The translations under genes were made by a program, and so were the position numbers. DNA of 64,000 bases from Streptomyces sp. NBC_01231 (GTDB taxonomy: Bacteria > Actinomycetota > Actinomycetes > Streptomycetales > Streptomycetaceae), in NCBI GenBank assembly GCA_035999765.1, contig CP108521.1, forward strand, positions 3,038,001 to 3,102,000, read 5' to 3'. The notes beneath the pieces were generated by a model. The model did no database searches. It had not been told where the DNA came from and worked only from the letters and a program-made list of their open reading frames with translations. Below, piece after piece: positions 24,399 to 33,728 of the stretch (position 1 is its first letter; the number at the start of each line of letters is the position of its first letter).

Positions 24399-25136
24399 TC
24401 ACCGCTCCGCCTTCGTCTTGAAGCCCCTGCCCCACTGCAGTCCCCACCCGTACAACCGGTCCAGCTCCGCCTGGAAGCCGTACACGAACTTCACCTCGCG
24501 CCGGACCACCATCTCGCCCTTCACGTTCTCTATCGTCACCACCGCGCAGGACCGGGCCTGGGGATGCCGCTCGTCGAGATGTATCTCGATCCGCGGCCCG
24601 TTGCTCGGGTACAACGTGACGATCGCGTGCGTACGGTCGAAGGCCGGCGTCTGGTCGTAGATGTAGACGAAGACGAGCAGCCGCTTGATGGCGTCGCGGT
24701 GGTCGAGATTGACGTACATCGTCTCGCCGGACGCCGACCCGAACCGGTCGTCGCCGCTGAGTTTCACGTACGGCGCCCCGTTGATCTCGCCCAGGTAGCC
24801 CCCCAGGGGCTGTACGACGCCCTTCGTGCCGTCCTGGAGTTCGTAGAGGCAGCCCAGGTCGAGGTCGACGTTGACCATGCTCTGGCTGTGCCCGAGGACC
24901 TCCGGCGGTTTGAGCGCCTTGAAGGGATGCCGGAGCAGGCTCTCCCGCGGGGACCCGCCCATGTCGGAGGTCCGCATCCGCCAGGCCAGGTTGACGCGCA
25001 GATGTCCGTTGGCCGCGCCCTGCTTGGTGAGGGAGACCTGGCTGTGCCGTTTGGTCAGTTCGATCGAGTTGGTGGCGGCGTTGCCCGAGTCGAAGTCGGT
25101 CTCGCGCCCGCGCCTCAGTCCGTCGAAGAAGCCCAT
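24399..25136 (-). CDS. TerD-superfamily protein (TerA-like, long form)
   Basis: About 245 residues. It begins MGFFDGLRRGRETDF; this ATG at 25136 is preferred because GGGGGCGGG lies just upstream, though a GTG at 25148 would add four residues. The core IELTKRHSQVSLTKQG and NVDLDLGCLYELQDG correspond to the calcium site of TerD (D-x-D-x), and LVFVYIYDQTPAFDR and VVTIENVKGE continue the beta sandwich. The C-terminus (LYGWGLQWGRGFKTK) is typical of Streptomyces tellurium-resistance proteins. It lies downstream of the TerC gene but behind a strong terminator, so it may have its own promoter in 25137-25203. Confidence 0.75.
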   Translation of the reverse strand: MGFFDGLRRGRETDFDSGNAATNSIELTKRHSQVSLTKQGAANGHLRVNLAWRMRTSDMGGSPRESLLRHPFKALKPPEVLGHSQSMVNVDLDLGCLYELQDGTKGVVQPLGGYLGEINGAPYVKLSGDDRFGSASGETMYVNLDHRDAIKRLLVFVYIYDQTPAFDRTHAIVTLYPSNGPRIEIHLDERHPQARSCAVVTIENVKGEMVVRREVKFVYGFQAELDRLYGWGLQWGRGFKTKAER

Positions 25137-25203
25137 TCCCGCCCCCACGTTCCACTTGAAGGAACCGCAGGCGATCGCGCACCCGCCGTCCTTGACGACC
25201 GAC

Positions 25204-25239
25204 GGGGCGGCACCGGGGAGTCGTCCCCGACACCGCCCC
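25204..25239 (-). terminator. Terminator after the TerC gene
   Basis: Outer stem GGGGCGG/CCGCCCC and inner stem CGGGGA/TCCCCG are separated by a symmetric 3-nt internal loop and close on a 4-nt loop. Confidence 0.65.
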
Positions 25240-25268
25240 GCACAGAGCGTTCCTCACTCAGAAGCTGA

Positions 25269-26417
25269 TCACACCCCGGACGAGACCTCAGTCTTCTCGT
25301 CCGAGCCCGCCGCTTTTCCCTCGGCCGCTGCCAGGGCCTTGTTGCGGCGCACGGAGGACCAGAAGGACCAGGCGATCAGGACGACGCCGATGAGGCCGGT
25401 GATGACCTCGTGGATCTGGTACTGGATGGTGACCAGGAGGAGCACGGCCAGCGCGCCGATCGCGTAGTGCGCGCCGTGCTCCAGGTAGACGTAGTCGTCG
25501 AGGGTGCCCTGGCGGACCAGGTACACGGTGAGCGACCGGACGTACATGGCGCCGATGCCGAGGCCGAGGGCCATCAGGACGATGTCGTTGGTGACGGCGA
25601 AGGCGCCGATGACGCCGTCGAAGGAGAAGGACGCGTCCAGGACCTCGAGGTAGAGGAACATGAAGAACGCGGCCTGGCCGGCCAGGACGACCGCCGGGCG
25701 CTTCTTGCCGGTGCGCGCGGCCTCTTCCTCCTGCTCGTGTTCGCGTTCCTCCTCTTCCTCGAGTTTGTCCTCGAAGTAGCCGGAGAGTCCGCCGACGATC
25801 ATGTAGGTGATCAGGCCGGCGATGCCCGAGATCAGGACCGTCTGTGCCTTGTCGGCATGCGCTCCGCCGTGCTGGTGAGCATGGGTGGCGAACGTGAAGG
25901 CGGTGATCAGCAGAACGATGAGGGCGATGCAGACCGACAGCATGTCGACCTTGCCGAGCTTGGCCAGCGGGCGCTCCAGCCAGGCGAGCCACTTGATGTC
26001 ACGGTCCTCGAAGATGAAGTCGAGGAAGATCATCAGCAGGAACATGCCGCCGAAGGCGGCGATCGACGGGTGGGCGTCGGTGACGAGCTGCTGGTACTGG
26101 TCCTTGTCGTTGAGAGCGAGGTCGACCGCGTCTATCGGGCCGATCTTGGCGCTGATGGCGACGATGACGACCGGGAACACGAGCCGCATGCCGAAGACGG
26201 CGATGAGGACACCGATCGTGAGGAAGATCTTCTGCCAGAAGGCACTCATCTTCTTCAGGATCCCGGCGTTGACCACCGCGTTGTCGAAGGAAAGGGAGAT
26301 CTCGAGGACGGAGAGGATCGCCACGATTCCGAAGGCGGTCCACCCCCCGTAGAAGACCGCCGCGACCAGGCCGAGCGCGGTGACCGCGAACGACCAGCCG
26401 AAGGTTTTCAGAAGCAC
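25269..26417 (-). CDS. TerC/DUF475 family membrane protein
   Basis: A 382-residue integral membrane protein with about nine helices. The signature ISLSFDNAVVNAGIL (residues ~40-54) and the second ASFSFDGVIGAF (~270) hold the conserved Asp residues of the TerC fold, thought to bind a metal ion within the membrane. A central cytoplasmic loop (LEEEEEREHEQEEEAAR) is very acidic. TerC proteins partner with TerD at the membrane and are tied to metal stress. GTG at 26417 lacks a strong ribosome site, and the gene follows TerD by 49 nt, so coupling with it is likely. It shares a metal-transport theme with the GDT1 gene at 1-469. Confidence 0.85.
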   Translation of the reverse strand: MLLKTFGWSFAVTALGLVAAVFYGGWTAFGIVAILSVLEISLSFDNAVVNAGILKKMSAFWQKIFLTIGVLIAVFGMRLVFPVVIVAISAKIGPIDAVDLALNDKDQYQQLVTDAHPSIAAFGGMFLLMIFLDFIFEDRDIKWLAWLERPLAKLGKVDMLSVCIALIVLLITAFTFATHAHQHGGAHADKAQTVLISGIAGLITYMIVGGLSGYFEDKLEEEEEREHEQEEEAARTGKKRPAVVLAGQAAFFMFLYLEVLDASFSFDGVIGAFAVTNDIVLMALGLGIGAMYVRSLTVYLVRQGTLDDYVYLEHGAHYAIGALAVLLLVTIQYQIHEVITGLIGVVLIAWSFWSSVRRNKALAAAEGKAAGSDEKTEVSSGV

Positions 26418-26466
26418 TGGCTACCCAATCGTGTTAGTACGGGTCTCCCCCGCGCCGTACTCGGCT

Positions 26467-27042
26467 TTACGAAACGTTGACTCCGAAGTCTAGAGCGATG
26501 CCTCGCAGCCCCGACGCGTACCCCTGCCCCACGGCCCGGAACTTCCATTCGCCCTGGTGGCGATAGACCTCACCGAAGATCATCGCAGTCTCCGTGGAGG
26601 CGTCCTCACTGAGGTCGTAGCGTGCGAGCTCCTGGCCGTCGGCCTGGTTGACCACGCGGATGAAGGCGTTGCTGACCTGGCCGAAGGTCTGTCCCCGGTT
26701 GTCGGCGTCATGGATCGAGACCGGGAACACGATCTTGTCGATCTGGGCCGGCACCTTGGACAGGTCGATCAGGATCGACTCGTCGTCCCCCTCGCCCTCA
26801 CCGGTGAGGTTGTCGCCGGTGTGCTCGACCGAGCCGTCCGGGCTCTTGAGCTGGTTGTAGAAGATGAACCACTCGTCGCCGAGCACCCGGCCGCTGTTGC
26901 ACATCAGCGCACTGGCGTCGAGGTCGAAATCGGCTCCGGTGGTGGAGCGCGCGTCCCAGCCGAGCCCGACCATCACCTGGGTGAGGTTGGGTGCGGCCTT
27001 GGACAGGGAGACATTGCCTCCCTTGGCGAGCGTGACGCCCAT
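26467..27042 (-). CDS. terD: TerD calcium-binding stress protein
   Basis: A 191-residue canonical TerD. It starts [15 protein letters not shown] after GGAGGGA. The calcium-site residues DLDASALM (near 41-48), [15 protein letters not shown] and the acidic loop [19 protein letters not shown] (~76-94) are complete, as is the terminal [19 protein letters not shown]. TerD is a cytoplasmic protein that binds two calcium ions and associates with TerC at the membrane; it confers tellurite tolerance and broader envelope stress resistance. It is paralogous to the neighbour at 27142 (about two thirds identical by eye). Confidence 0.9.
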   Translation of the reverse strand: MGVTLAKGGNVSLSKAAPNLTQVMVGLGWDARSTTGADFDLDASALMCNSGRVLGDEWFIFYNQLKSPDGSVEHTGDNLTGEGEGDDESILIDLSKVPAQIDKIVFPVSIHDADNRGQTFGQVSNAFIRVVNQADGQELARYDLSEDASTETAMIFGEVYRHQGEWKFRAVGQGYASGLRGIALDFGVNVS

Positions 27043-27087
27043 GTTGCTGGTCCCTCCCCGAGACGGTACTTCTCTGCTTGTCCTGCG

Positions 27088-27124
27088 CGTCCGGCGCCGC
27101 CCCCAAACAGGGCGACGCCGGACG
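27088..27124 (-). terminator. Hairpin between the two terD genes
   Basis: CGTCCGGCG pairs with CGCCGGACG, with an inner GCCC/GGGC helix, in the 99-bp gap. It may attenuate readthrough from the first terD gene into the second. Confidence 0.55.
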
Positions 27125-27141
27125 GTGAGACCTTCAGCAGG

Positions 27142-27717
27142 TCAGACGTTCACGCCGAAGTCCTGCGCGATGCCGCGCAGACCCGAGGCGTAGCCCTGGC
27201 CGATGGCGCGGAACTTCCACTCCGCGCCGTGCCGGTACAGCTCGCCGAAGACCATGGCGGTCTCCGTGGAGGCGTCCTCGGAGAGGTCGTAACGCGCGAT
27301 CTCCGCCTCGCCGGCCTGGTTCACGACGCGGATGAACGCGTTGCGGACCTGGCCGAACGACTGCTGGCGGTTCTCGGCGTCGTAGATCGAGACCGGGAAC
27401 ACGATCTTGTCGACGTCGGCCGGGACCGTGGCCAGGTTGACCTTGATCTGCTCGTCGTCGCCCTCGCCCTCACCGGTGATGTTGTCGCCGGTGTGTTCGA
27501 CGGAGCCTTCCGGGCTCTTGAGGTTGTTGAAGAAGACGAAGTTGGCGTCACTCGCGACCTTGCCGGCCGGGTTCACCAGCAGCGCGCTGGCGTCCAGGTC
27601 GAAGTCGGTGCCGGTGGTGGTGCGGACGTCCCACCCCAGACCGACGATGACCGCGGTCAGGCCCGGGGCCTCCTTGGTCAGCGATACGTTGCCGCCCTTG
27701 CTGAGGCTGACTCCCAC
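27142..27717 (-). CDS. terD: TerD calcium-binding stress protein (upstream paralogue)
   Basis: A 191-residue TerD starting [15 protein letters not shown] from GTG 27717, with GGAGG 5 nt upstream. The full calcium signature is present: [24 protein letters not shown], and [19 protein letters not shown]. It is first in a likely terD-terD-terC transcription order on the minus strand. Close similarity to the next gene in sequence and length points to tandem duplication. The weak promoter-like elements in the 113 bp upstream were not strong enough to name a sigma factor. Confidence 0.9.
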   Translation of the reverse strand: MGVSLSKGGNVSLTKEAPGLTAVIVGLGWDVRTTTGTDFDLDASALLVNPAGKVASDANFVFFNNLKSPEGSVEHTGDNITGEGEGDDEQIKVNLATVPADVDKIVFPVSIYDAENRQQSFGQVRNAFIRVVNQAGEAEIARYDLSEDASTETAMVFGELYRHGAEWKFRAIGQGYASGLRGIAQDFGVNV

Positions 27718-27830
27718 GAGTCCTCCATTGGTGTCCGGGGGCGGGGAGCCCCGTCGTACGTCTGATGTCGGATCAACGAGTCGATCCTAGTGACGGGTTC
27801 CCGCACCCCGCAGTCCCTGGACCCGAACAA

Positions 27831-28289
27831 TCACAGGGTGTCGAGCGCCTTGACGTACTCGTTCAGGTCACGCGCGTCCGGCAGGGCGTTGACGACGGTC
27901 CAGCGGACGACGCCCTCCTTGTCGATGACGAAGGTGCCGCGCACCGCGCAGCCCTTGTCCTCGGCGAAGACGTCATAGGCCCGGGAGACCTCGCCGTGCG
28001 GCCAGAAGTCGCTCAGCAGCGGGTACTCGAGGCCCTCCTGCTCGGCGAAGACCCGCAGGGTGTGGATGGAGTCGTTCGACACCGCGAGCAGCTGGGTGTC
28101 ACGTTCGGAGAACTGCGGAAGGTGGTCGCGCAGCTCGCACAGCTCGCCGGTGCACACACCGGTGAAGGCGAAGGGGTAGAACAGCAGTACGACATTCTTG
28201 GCACCGCGGAAGTCGGACAGCTTCACGGTGGCGCCGTGGTTGTCCTTGAGCTCGAAGTCGGGGGCCTTGTCGCCGACCTGGATCGCCAT
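27831..28289 (-). CDS. Peroxiredoxin (AhpE-like, Bcp/PrxQ cysteine pattern)
   Basis: A 152-residue thioredoxin-fold peroxidase. The peroxidatic Cys46 sits in [21 protein letters not shown], the AhpE-type P-x-x-x-T/S-x-x-C environment. Cys51 follows five residues later, the C-x4-C spacing of Bcp/PrxQ enzymes that form an intramolecular disulfide, which mycobacterial AhpE lacks. A third Cys (GCAVRG) lies near residue 119. It reduces hydroperoxides in the cytoplasm using thioredoxin or mycothiol partners. The ATG at 28289 has AGGAG unusually close. It neighbours the ter genes, fitting a shared oxidative/metal stress theme. Confidence 0.85.
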   Translation of the reverse strand: MAIQVGDKAPDFELKDNHGATVKLSDFRGAKNVVLLFYPFAFTGVCTGELCELRDHLPQFSERDTQLLAVSNDSIHTLRVFAEQEGLEYPLLSDFWPHGEVSRAYDVFAEDKGCAVRGTFVIDKEGVVRWTVVNALPDARDLNEYVKALDTL

Positions 28290-28445
28290 CTCCTGGATGT
28301 CCCTTCGATGGGTGGGGCTGTTCGGGTGGCACCCACCCTAGGACGTGGCTTCGGACCACCCTGGGGACGCGGGGCCGGACGGCCGCCGCGGCTCCGAGTC
28401 GGGCCGATCCGAAGGGCACTGCTTACGCGGCGATCACCGCACGGC

Positions 28446-28478
28446 ATCGGACGGGCCGGCGATGCCGACCCGTCCGAT
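28446..28478 (-). terminator. Terminator downstream of the DUF3052 gene
   Basis: A 10-bp stem ATCGGACGGG/CCCGTCCGAT, extended by GCAC/GTGC beyond a small internal loop, 19 nt after the DUF3052 stop. Confidence 0.65.
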
Positions 28479-28496
28479 GGCGTGCAGCTGTCGGGG

Positions 28497-28934
28497 TTAC
28501 TTCTTCGTCTTGGCGGCCTTCGGCGTCACCAGCCGGCTGCCACTCCAGTCCTTGCCGACGCTGACGCTCTTCGACGCGGAGAGCCCGGCGGTCGTCGCGG
28601 CTTCGGAGATGTCGCTCGGCTCCACGTAGCCGTCCCGGCCGGTCTTCGGCGTCAGCAGCAGGATCGAGCCGCCCTCCTCGATGTACGTGATGGCGTCCAC
28701 CAGCACATCTGTCAGGTCGCCGTCCTCGTCGCGGAACCACAGCACCACGGCATCGGCTACATCGTCGTAGTCCTCATCCACAAGGTCGCTGCCGATGACT
28801 TCCTCAATGGCCTCGCGGAGTTCCTGGTCTACGTCGTCGTCGTAGCCGATCTCCTGGACCACCTGCTCGGGCTGGAACCCCAGCCTGACGGCAGGGTTCG
28901 TCCGCTCCTCCGCGTGGTCCGCGGTCGCGCTCAC
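28497..28934 (-). CDS. DUF3052 domain-containing protein
   Basis: A 145-residue cytoplasmic protein. The GTG at 28934 (MSATADHAEE) is chosen over an ATG 18 nt upstream because AGGAGG lies 6 nt before it. It is highly acidic in the middle (EEVIGSDLVDEDYDDVADAVVLWFRDEDGDLTDVL) and has a conserved LLLTPKTGRDGYVEPSDI segment, the DUF3052 core. This gene sits next to aceE in many Streptomyces genomes. No biochemical role is known. Confidence 0.8.
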   Translation of the reverse strand: MSATADHAEERTNPAVRLGFQPEQVVQEIGYDDDVDQELREAIEEVIGSDLVDEDYDDVADAVVLWFRDEDGDLTDVLVDAITYIEEGGSILLLTPKTGRDGYVEPSDISEAATTAGLSASKSVSVGKDWSGSRLVTPKAAKTKK

Positions 28935-29334
28935 GGGTTGCCTCCTGATCATGTTTTGGTGAATGTCTCAGCCTCGCGCGTGCGCGAAGCGTTGGCCGTA
29001 GTCCACACGGACCGGGCGGATCGCGCAAGTACCCGGCCGCCGAGACCGCCGAAACGGTGACTTTCCGGGCGGTGTCGCCTCAACTTACGGCACACCATCC
29101 CGACCCTGGGGTGACACAGCACACACCTTTCTGCCCTGTTTGGGTGTTTGGGAACCATCCATGGGGACCAAGCCGGAGACAGAGTCCTGGACCGCGTGCT
29201 GGACCAGGACCGGGTTACCCCACAGTAGAGGTGACGTTTGCCGCCCCGAGGTACACGATGGGGAACGGTGCAGGCATAACCGAAAACTCAGCGAACCCCA
29301 GGGAAATGCAGCCCTCTGACAGGTAAGGAACAGC
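28935..29334. other. Divergent intergenic region between DUF3052 and aceE
   Basis: A 400-bp gap expected to hold the aceE promoter and leader as well as the promoter of DUF3052. AAGGAA at 29325-29330 is the aceE ribosome site. No consensus promoter pair, riboswitch or small gene could be assigned with confidence; open frames here have no ribosome site or family match. Confidence 0.5.
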
Positions 29335-32082
29335 GTGGCTTCCGGATCCGATCGCAATCCGATCATCATTGGCGGCCTTCCGAGTCAGGTTCCTGACTTC
29401 GACCCCGAGGAAACCCAGGAGTGGCTCGACTCCCTCGACGCCGCCGTCGACGAGCGCGGCCGGGAGCGTGCCCGCTATCTGATGCTGCGGCTGATCGAGC
29501 GGGCCCGCGAGAAGCGCGTGGCCGTGCCCGAGATGCGCAGCACGGACTACGTCAACACGATCCCGACCAAGAGCGAGCCGTTCTTCCCCGGCAACGAGGA
29601 GATCGAGCGCCGGATCCTCAACGCCACCCGCTGGAACGCCGCGGTGATGGTCTCGCGCGCCCAGCGGCCCGGCATCGGCGTCGGCGGCCACATCGCCACC
29701 TTCGCCTCCTCCGCCTCGCTCTACGACGTCGGCTTCAACCACTTCTTCCGCGGCAAGGACGAGGGCGACGGCGGCGACCAGGTCTTCTTCCAGGGCCACG
29801 CCTCGCCGGGCATCTACGCCCGCGCGTTCCTGCTGGACCGCCTCAGCGAGGGCAACCTCGACGCGTTCCGGCAGGAGAAGTCGAAGGCCCCGCACGGACT
29901 GTCCAGCTATCCGCACCCGCGGCTGATGCCGGACTTCTGGGAGTTCCCGACGGTGTCGATGGGCCTCGGCCCGATCGGCGCGATCTTCCAGGCGCGGATG
30001 AACCGCTACATGCACGCGCGCGACATCGCCGACACCTCGAAGTCGCACGTCTGGGCGTTCCTCGGCGACGGCGAGATGGACGAGCCCGAGTCGCTCGGCC
30101 AGCTGTCCATCGCCGCCCGTGAGGGCCTGGACAACCTCACCTTCGTGGTCAACTGCAACCTGCAGCGGCTCGACGGCCCGGTGCGCGGCAACGGAAAGAT
30201 CATCCAGGAGCTGGAGTCGATCTTCCGGGGTGCCGGCTGGAACGTGATCAAGCTGGTCTGGGACCGCACCTGGGACCCGCTGCTCGCGCAGGACCGCGAC
30301 GGCGTGCTGGTCAACAAGATGAACACCACGCCGGACGGCCAGTTCCAGACGTACGCCACCGAGACCGGCTCGTACATCCGCGACCACTTCTTCGGCGACG
30401 ACCACCGGCTGCGCGCGATGGTCGAGAACATGACCGACGACCAGATCCTGCACCTGGGCCGCGGCGGTCACGACCACCGCAAGATCTTCGCGGCGTACAA
30501 GGCGGCCGTGGAGCACAAGGGCCAGCCCACGGTGATCCTCGCGAAGACCATCAAGGGCTGGACGCTGGGCCCGAACTTCGAGGGCCGCAACGCCACGCAC
30601 CAGATGAAGAAGCTGACGGTCGACGACCTCAAGCGCTTCCGCGACCGCCTGCACCTGCCGATCTCCGACAAGGAACTGGAGTCCGGCGCGCCGCCGTACT
30701 ACCACCCGGGCCGGGACTCGGAGGAGATCCAGTACATGCACGACCGCCGGCAGGGCTGCGGCGGGTACGTCCCCACCCGCGTGGTGCGTTCCAAGCCGCT
30801 GCGGCTGCCTGACGACAAGACGTACGCGACCGTGAAGAAGGGGTCCGGACAGCAGTCCATCGCCACGACCATGGCGTTCGTACGGCTACTCAAGGACCTC
30901 ATGCGGGACAAGGAGATCGGCAAGCGGTTCGTACTGATCGCGCCGGACGAGTACCGCACGTTCGGTATGGACTCCTTCTTCCCGAGTGCGAAGATCTACA
31001 ACCCGCTCGGCCAGCAGTACGAGGCCGTGGACCGGGACCTGCTGCTCGCCTACAAGGAGTCCCCGCAGGGGCAGATGCTGCACGACGGCATCTCCGAGGC
31101 GGGCTGTACCGCCTCGCTGATCGCGGCGGGTTCGGCGTACGCCACGCACGGCGAACCGCTCATCCCGGTGTACGTCTTCTACTCGATGTTCGGTTTCCAG
31201 CGCACCGGTGACCAGTTCTGGCAGATGTCGGACCAGTTGGCGCGCGGTTTCGTTCTGGGTGCGACCGCCGGTCGTACAACCCTGACCGGTGAGGGCCTCC
31301 AGCACGCGGACGGCCACTCCCAGCTGCTCGCCTCGACCAACCCGGGCTGTGTGGCGTACGACCCCGCCTACGGCTTCGAGATCGCGCACATCGTGCAGGA
31401 CGGCCTGCGGCGGATGTACGGCGGCTCCGAGGAGCACCCGCACGGCGAGGACGTCTTCTACTACCTCACCGTCTACAACGAGCCGATCCAGCACCCGGCC
31501 GAGCCGGCGAACGTGGACGCCGAGGGCATCGTCAAGGGCATCCACCGCTTCAGCGCGGGCACCTCGGGATCGATTCCGGCGCAGATCATGGCGTCCGGCG
31601 TGGCGGTTCCGTGGGCGATCGAGGCGCAGAAGATCCTCGCCGAGGAGTGGGACGTCAAGGCGGACGTCTGGTCGGCGACCTCCTGGAACGAACTGCGGCG
31701 CGAGGCCGTGGCGTGCGAGGAGCACAACCTGCTGCACCCCGAGGAGGAGCAGCGGGTGCCGTATGTGACGCGGAAGCTGACCGGCGCGGCGGGACCGTTC
31801 GTGGCCGTCTCCGACTGGATGCGGTCGGTTCCGGACCAGATCGCGCGGTGGGTGCCGGGGACGTACCAGTCGCTGGGCGCGGACGGTTTCGGGTTCGCGG
31901 ACACCCGTGGCGCGGCCCGGCGGTTCTTCCACATCGACGCCCAGTCGATCGTGGTGGGCGTGCTGACCGAGCTGGCCAGGGAGGGCAAGGTCGACCGGTC
32001 GGTGCTGAAGCAGGCGATCGACCGGTACCAGCTGCTCGACGTGTCGGCTGCCGATCCGGGGGCCGCGGGCGGCGACGCGTAG
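29335..32082 (+). CDS. aceE: Pyruvate dehydrogenase E1 component, homodimeric type
   Basis: A 915-residue thiamine-diphosphate enzyme that decarboxylates pyruvate and passes the acetyl group to E2 lipoyl domains. GTG at 29335 follows AAGGAA. The ThDP/Mg motif [10 protein letters not shown]...[14 protein letters not shown] lies near residues 244-289, and the pyrimidine-binding and transketolase-like regions ([26 protein letters not shown]) follow. Length and order match the single-chain E1 of actinomycetes, which uses separate E2 and E3 genes elsewhere. It is monocistronic, with a strong terminator 39 nt after the stop. Confidence 0.95.
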   Translation: MASGSDRNPIIIGGLPSQVPDFDPEETQEWLDSLDAAVDERGRERARYLMLRLIERAREKRVAVPEMRSTDYVNTIPTKSEPFFPGNEEIERRILNATRWNAAVMVSRAQRPGIGVGGHIATFASSASLYDVGFNHFFRGKDEGDGGDQVFFQGHASPGIYARAFLLDRLSEGNLDAFRQEKSKAPHGLSSYPHPRLMPDFWEFPTVSMGLGPIGAIFQARMNRYMHARDIADTSKSHVWAFLGDGEMDEPESLGQLSIAAREGLDNLTFVVNCNLQRLDGPVRGNGKIIQELESIFRGAGWNVIKLVWDRTWDPLLAQDRDGVLVNKMNTTPDGQFQTYATETGSYIRDHFFGDDHRLRAMVENMTDDQILHLGRGGHDHRKIFAAYKAAVEHKGQPTVILAKTIKGWTLGPNFEGRNATHQMKKLTVDDLKRFRDRLHLPISDKELESGAPPYYHPGRDSEEIQYMHDRRQGCGGYVPTRVVRSKPLRLPDDKTYATVKKGSGQQSIATTMAFVRLLKDLMRDKEIGKRFVLIAPDEYRTFGMDSFFPSAKIYNPLGQQYEAVDRDLLLAYKESPQGQMLHDGISEAGCTASLIAAGSAYATHGEPLIPVYVFYSMFGFQRTGDQFWQMSDQLARGFVLGATAGRTTLTGEGLQHADGHSQLLASTNPGCVAYDPAYGFEIAHIVQDGLRRMYGGSEEHPHGEDVFYYLTVYNEPIQHPAEPANVDAEGIVKGIHRFSAGTSGSIPAQIMASGVAVPWAIEAQKILAEEWDVKADVWSATSWNELRREAVACEEHNLLHPEEEQRVPYVTRKLTGAAGPFVAVSDWMRSVPDQIARWVPGTYQSLGADGFGFADTRGAARRFFHIDAQSIVVGVLTELAREGKVDRSVLKQAIDRYQLLDVSAADPGAAGGDA

Positions 32083-32120
32083 CGTCACGCTCGGCTTGAG
32101 CGGCGAAGCTCGAGCGAGTG

Positions 32121-32154
32121 AAGGGGGGCGGAGCCTGGCGGCTCCGCCCCCCTT
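32121..32154 (+). terminator. Strong terminator of aceE
   Basis: A perfect 15-bp stem (AAGGGGGGCGGAGCC/GGCTCCGCCCCCCTT) with loop TGGC, followed by TTACTTGTT. Highly stable intrinsic terminator. Confidence 0.9.
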
Positions 32155-32176
32155 ACTTGTTCCTTACGATGCGGAC

Positions 32177-32986
32177 ATGAAGGAACTGTCGGCGCAGGCC
32201 CGGTGGGAGCACCTGACGCAGCGGCCGCTGCTGGCGTTCGCCCTGGTGTTCGCCGTGGCCTATGCGGTACCGATCGTGGACACCTCGGCCGGGCGGTCCC
32301 TGACCATGGCGTGCACGGGGGTCGAGTGGGTGGTGTGGGGGGCTTTCGCGGCGGACTACCTGGTGCGGCTCGGGCTCACTCCGTGCCGGCGCGAGTTCGT
32401 CCGTACGCACTGGCTGGACCTGTGCGCGGTCGTGCTGCCGATGCTCCAGCCGCTGCGGCTGCTGCGGCTCGTCTCGACGCTGATGCTGGTGGGACGGCGG
32501 GCACGGATGGCCTCGCAGATCCGGGTGACGACGTATGTCGCGGGAGCCGTCGTCGGGTTGCTGATGTTCGGGTCGCTGGCCGTGCTCTCGGTGGAACGGG
32601 AGTCGCCGAACGGGAACATCCGGACGCTGGGTGACGCCGTGTGGTGGTCCTTCACGACGATGACGACCGTCGGCTACGGGGACCACGCGCCGACCACCGG
32701 ACTGGGACGGATCATCGCCGTCGGGCTGATGCTCTCCGGAATCGCACTGCTGGGTGTGGTGACCGCGAACATCGCCGCGTGGTTCATCGAGCGGTTCGAG
32801 AAGGACGACGTGGAGGAACAGCGCCAGACGGAGGCGATCCGAGACCTGACGGCCGAGGTACGGGCCCTGCGCGCCGAGGTCGCGGCGCTACGGGAGCCCC
32901 CGCTCCGACCTGACACTGCGTCGTCGCCCGGAGGCTGGCCCGGCGGCGTCCCGATCCTGACGGAACGGCGGCCTGAGGGCGGCTGA
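32177..32986 (+). CDS. Potassium channel (voltage-gated-like, single pore domain)
   Basis: A 269-residue membrane protein. The ATG at 32177 is taken because a TACGAT -10 box lies 6 nt upstream, making it leaderless; an in-frame start further upstream would lie in the terminator hairpin. Several helices precede the pore loop with selectivity filter TTVGYGDH (about residues 179-186), and a last helix GLMLSGIALLGVVTANIAAW. The C-terminus (residues ~220-255) is a coiled coil that should mediate tetramer assembly. The short S4-like segment LRLLRLVSTLMLVGRRAR carries several Arg, hinting at voltage sensing. K+ selectivity is firm, gating inferred. Confidence 0.85.
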   Translation: MKELSAQARWEHLTQRPLLAFALVFAVAYAVPIVDTSAGRSLTMACTGVEWVVWGAFAADYLVRLGLTPCRREFVRTHWLDLCAVVLPMLQPLRLLRLVSTLMLVGRRARMASQIRVTTYVAGAVVGLLMFGSLAVLSVERESPNGNIRTLGDAVWWSFTTMTTVGYGDHAPTTGLGRIIAVGLMLSGIALLGVVTANIAAWFIERFEKDDVEEQRQTEAIRDLTAEVRALRAEVAALREPPLRPDTASSPGGWPGGVPILTERRPEGG

Positions 32987-33086
32987 TCGAGGCGTGACGG
33001 CGGCCTCGGCAGCTGATCGACGGAGCCGGTCATGAAGGCGGGCCCCCGGTCGTCCCACCGGGGGCCCTGCCCTCACCGACCCTGGG

Positions 33087-33392
33087 TCAGAACATGCCTG
33101 TGCCCGGGGTGGCCGCTCCGGCGAGCCAGATGATCGCCAGGAGCGTGTCAATGGCGCCCAGGACCACGGCCACCAGGGCCGGCAATGAGCGTGTGCCCGT
33201 CCAGGCACGACCCATGGCCAGCCAGCCGCAGACCATCGCCACAGGGCCGAGGATGATCCCCAGCACGAAGAATCCGGCAACGGCGCAGACGACTCCGATG
33301 ATTCCGAGCGTCGCGCGATCCAGCCCGGTCCCTGACCTGGTGCGGCCACGTGAGCGGGGGTACCTGCGCGTTCCTTGTCCGAAGCCCGCCAT
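33087..33392 (-). CDS. DUF4190 domain membrane protein
   Basis: A 101-residue protein. Start ATG at 33392 (MAGFGQGTRRYPRSRGR) follows AGGGAG at 6 nt. A basic N-terminal tail of ~25 residues precedes two hydrophobic helices (LGIIGVVCAVAGFFVLGIILGP and LVAVVLGAIDTLLAIIWLAG) separated by a short loop AMGRAWTGTRS, the DUF4190 layout. Function is unknown; it is often a subunit-like small membrane protein. It converges on the K+ channel gene. Confidence 0.75.
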   Translation of the reverse strand: MAGFGQGTRRYPRSRGRTRSGTGLDRATLGIIGVVCAVAGFFVLGIILGPVAMVCGWLAMGRAWTGTRSLPALVAVVLGAIDTLLAIIWLAGAATPGTGMF

Positions 33393-33728
33393 CGTCAACT
33401 CCCTGAACCTCTTGGTTGATTCGGGTCGTTCCGGGTTCAATGACGCGAGTACCCACGCTGCGCTTCCCAATCCTGCGGACATCCTCCGGACTTGCGGCGC
33501 GCCGCCCCCCTCCGGCAGCGCGCCGCAGTACCGGTCCCCCTCCTCGCCGTACGAACTCCCCGAACTTGCCTGGGGAACGTGCCGTACCCGAGGGCCTGAC
33601 CACTGTGACGTGTGGTGCGTACCCAGCGGGAGGAATCTTTAGCGTTGTCACCCTGATGAGGGAACTCCGCCTGTTCCTCCCTCTGTTCGGCCCGTCCGCC
33701 CCCTTGTTCCGCGGGGACGGCGCCCGCG
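33393..33728. other. Intergenic region between DUF4190 and the efflux pump gene
   Basis: A 336-bp gap. A TTTAGCGTTG stretch near 33639 could be a -10 box for a tiny plus-strand frame (about 41 codons from 33656) that runs into the 3' end of the pump gene, but composition and ending do not support a gene. No hairpin or repeat was recognised. Confidence 0.4.

Noticed and set aside
26418..26466. Second Mn2+ riboswitch before the TerC gene
   Set aside because: The 49-nt gap is too short and lacks the AGGGGAGUAG and GAGACC motifs.
27760..27820. SigR-like promoter upstream of terD (GGGAAC ... GTT)
   Set aside because: Spacing is 19 nt instead of 18 and the -35 is imperfect; too weak to report as a site.
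29057..29326. Short open frame in the aceE leader
   Set aside because: No ribosome site, no recognisable motif, and it lies in the expected promoter/leader of aceE.
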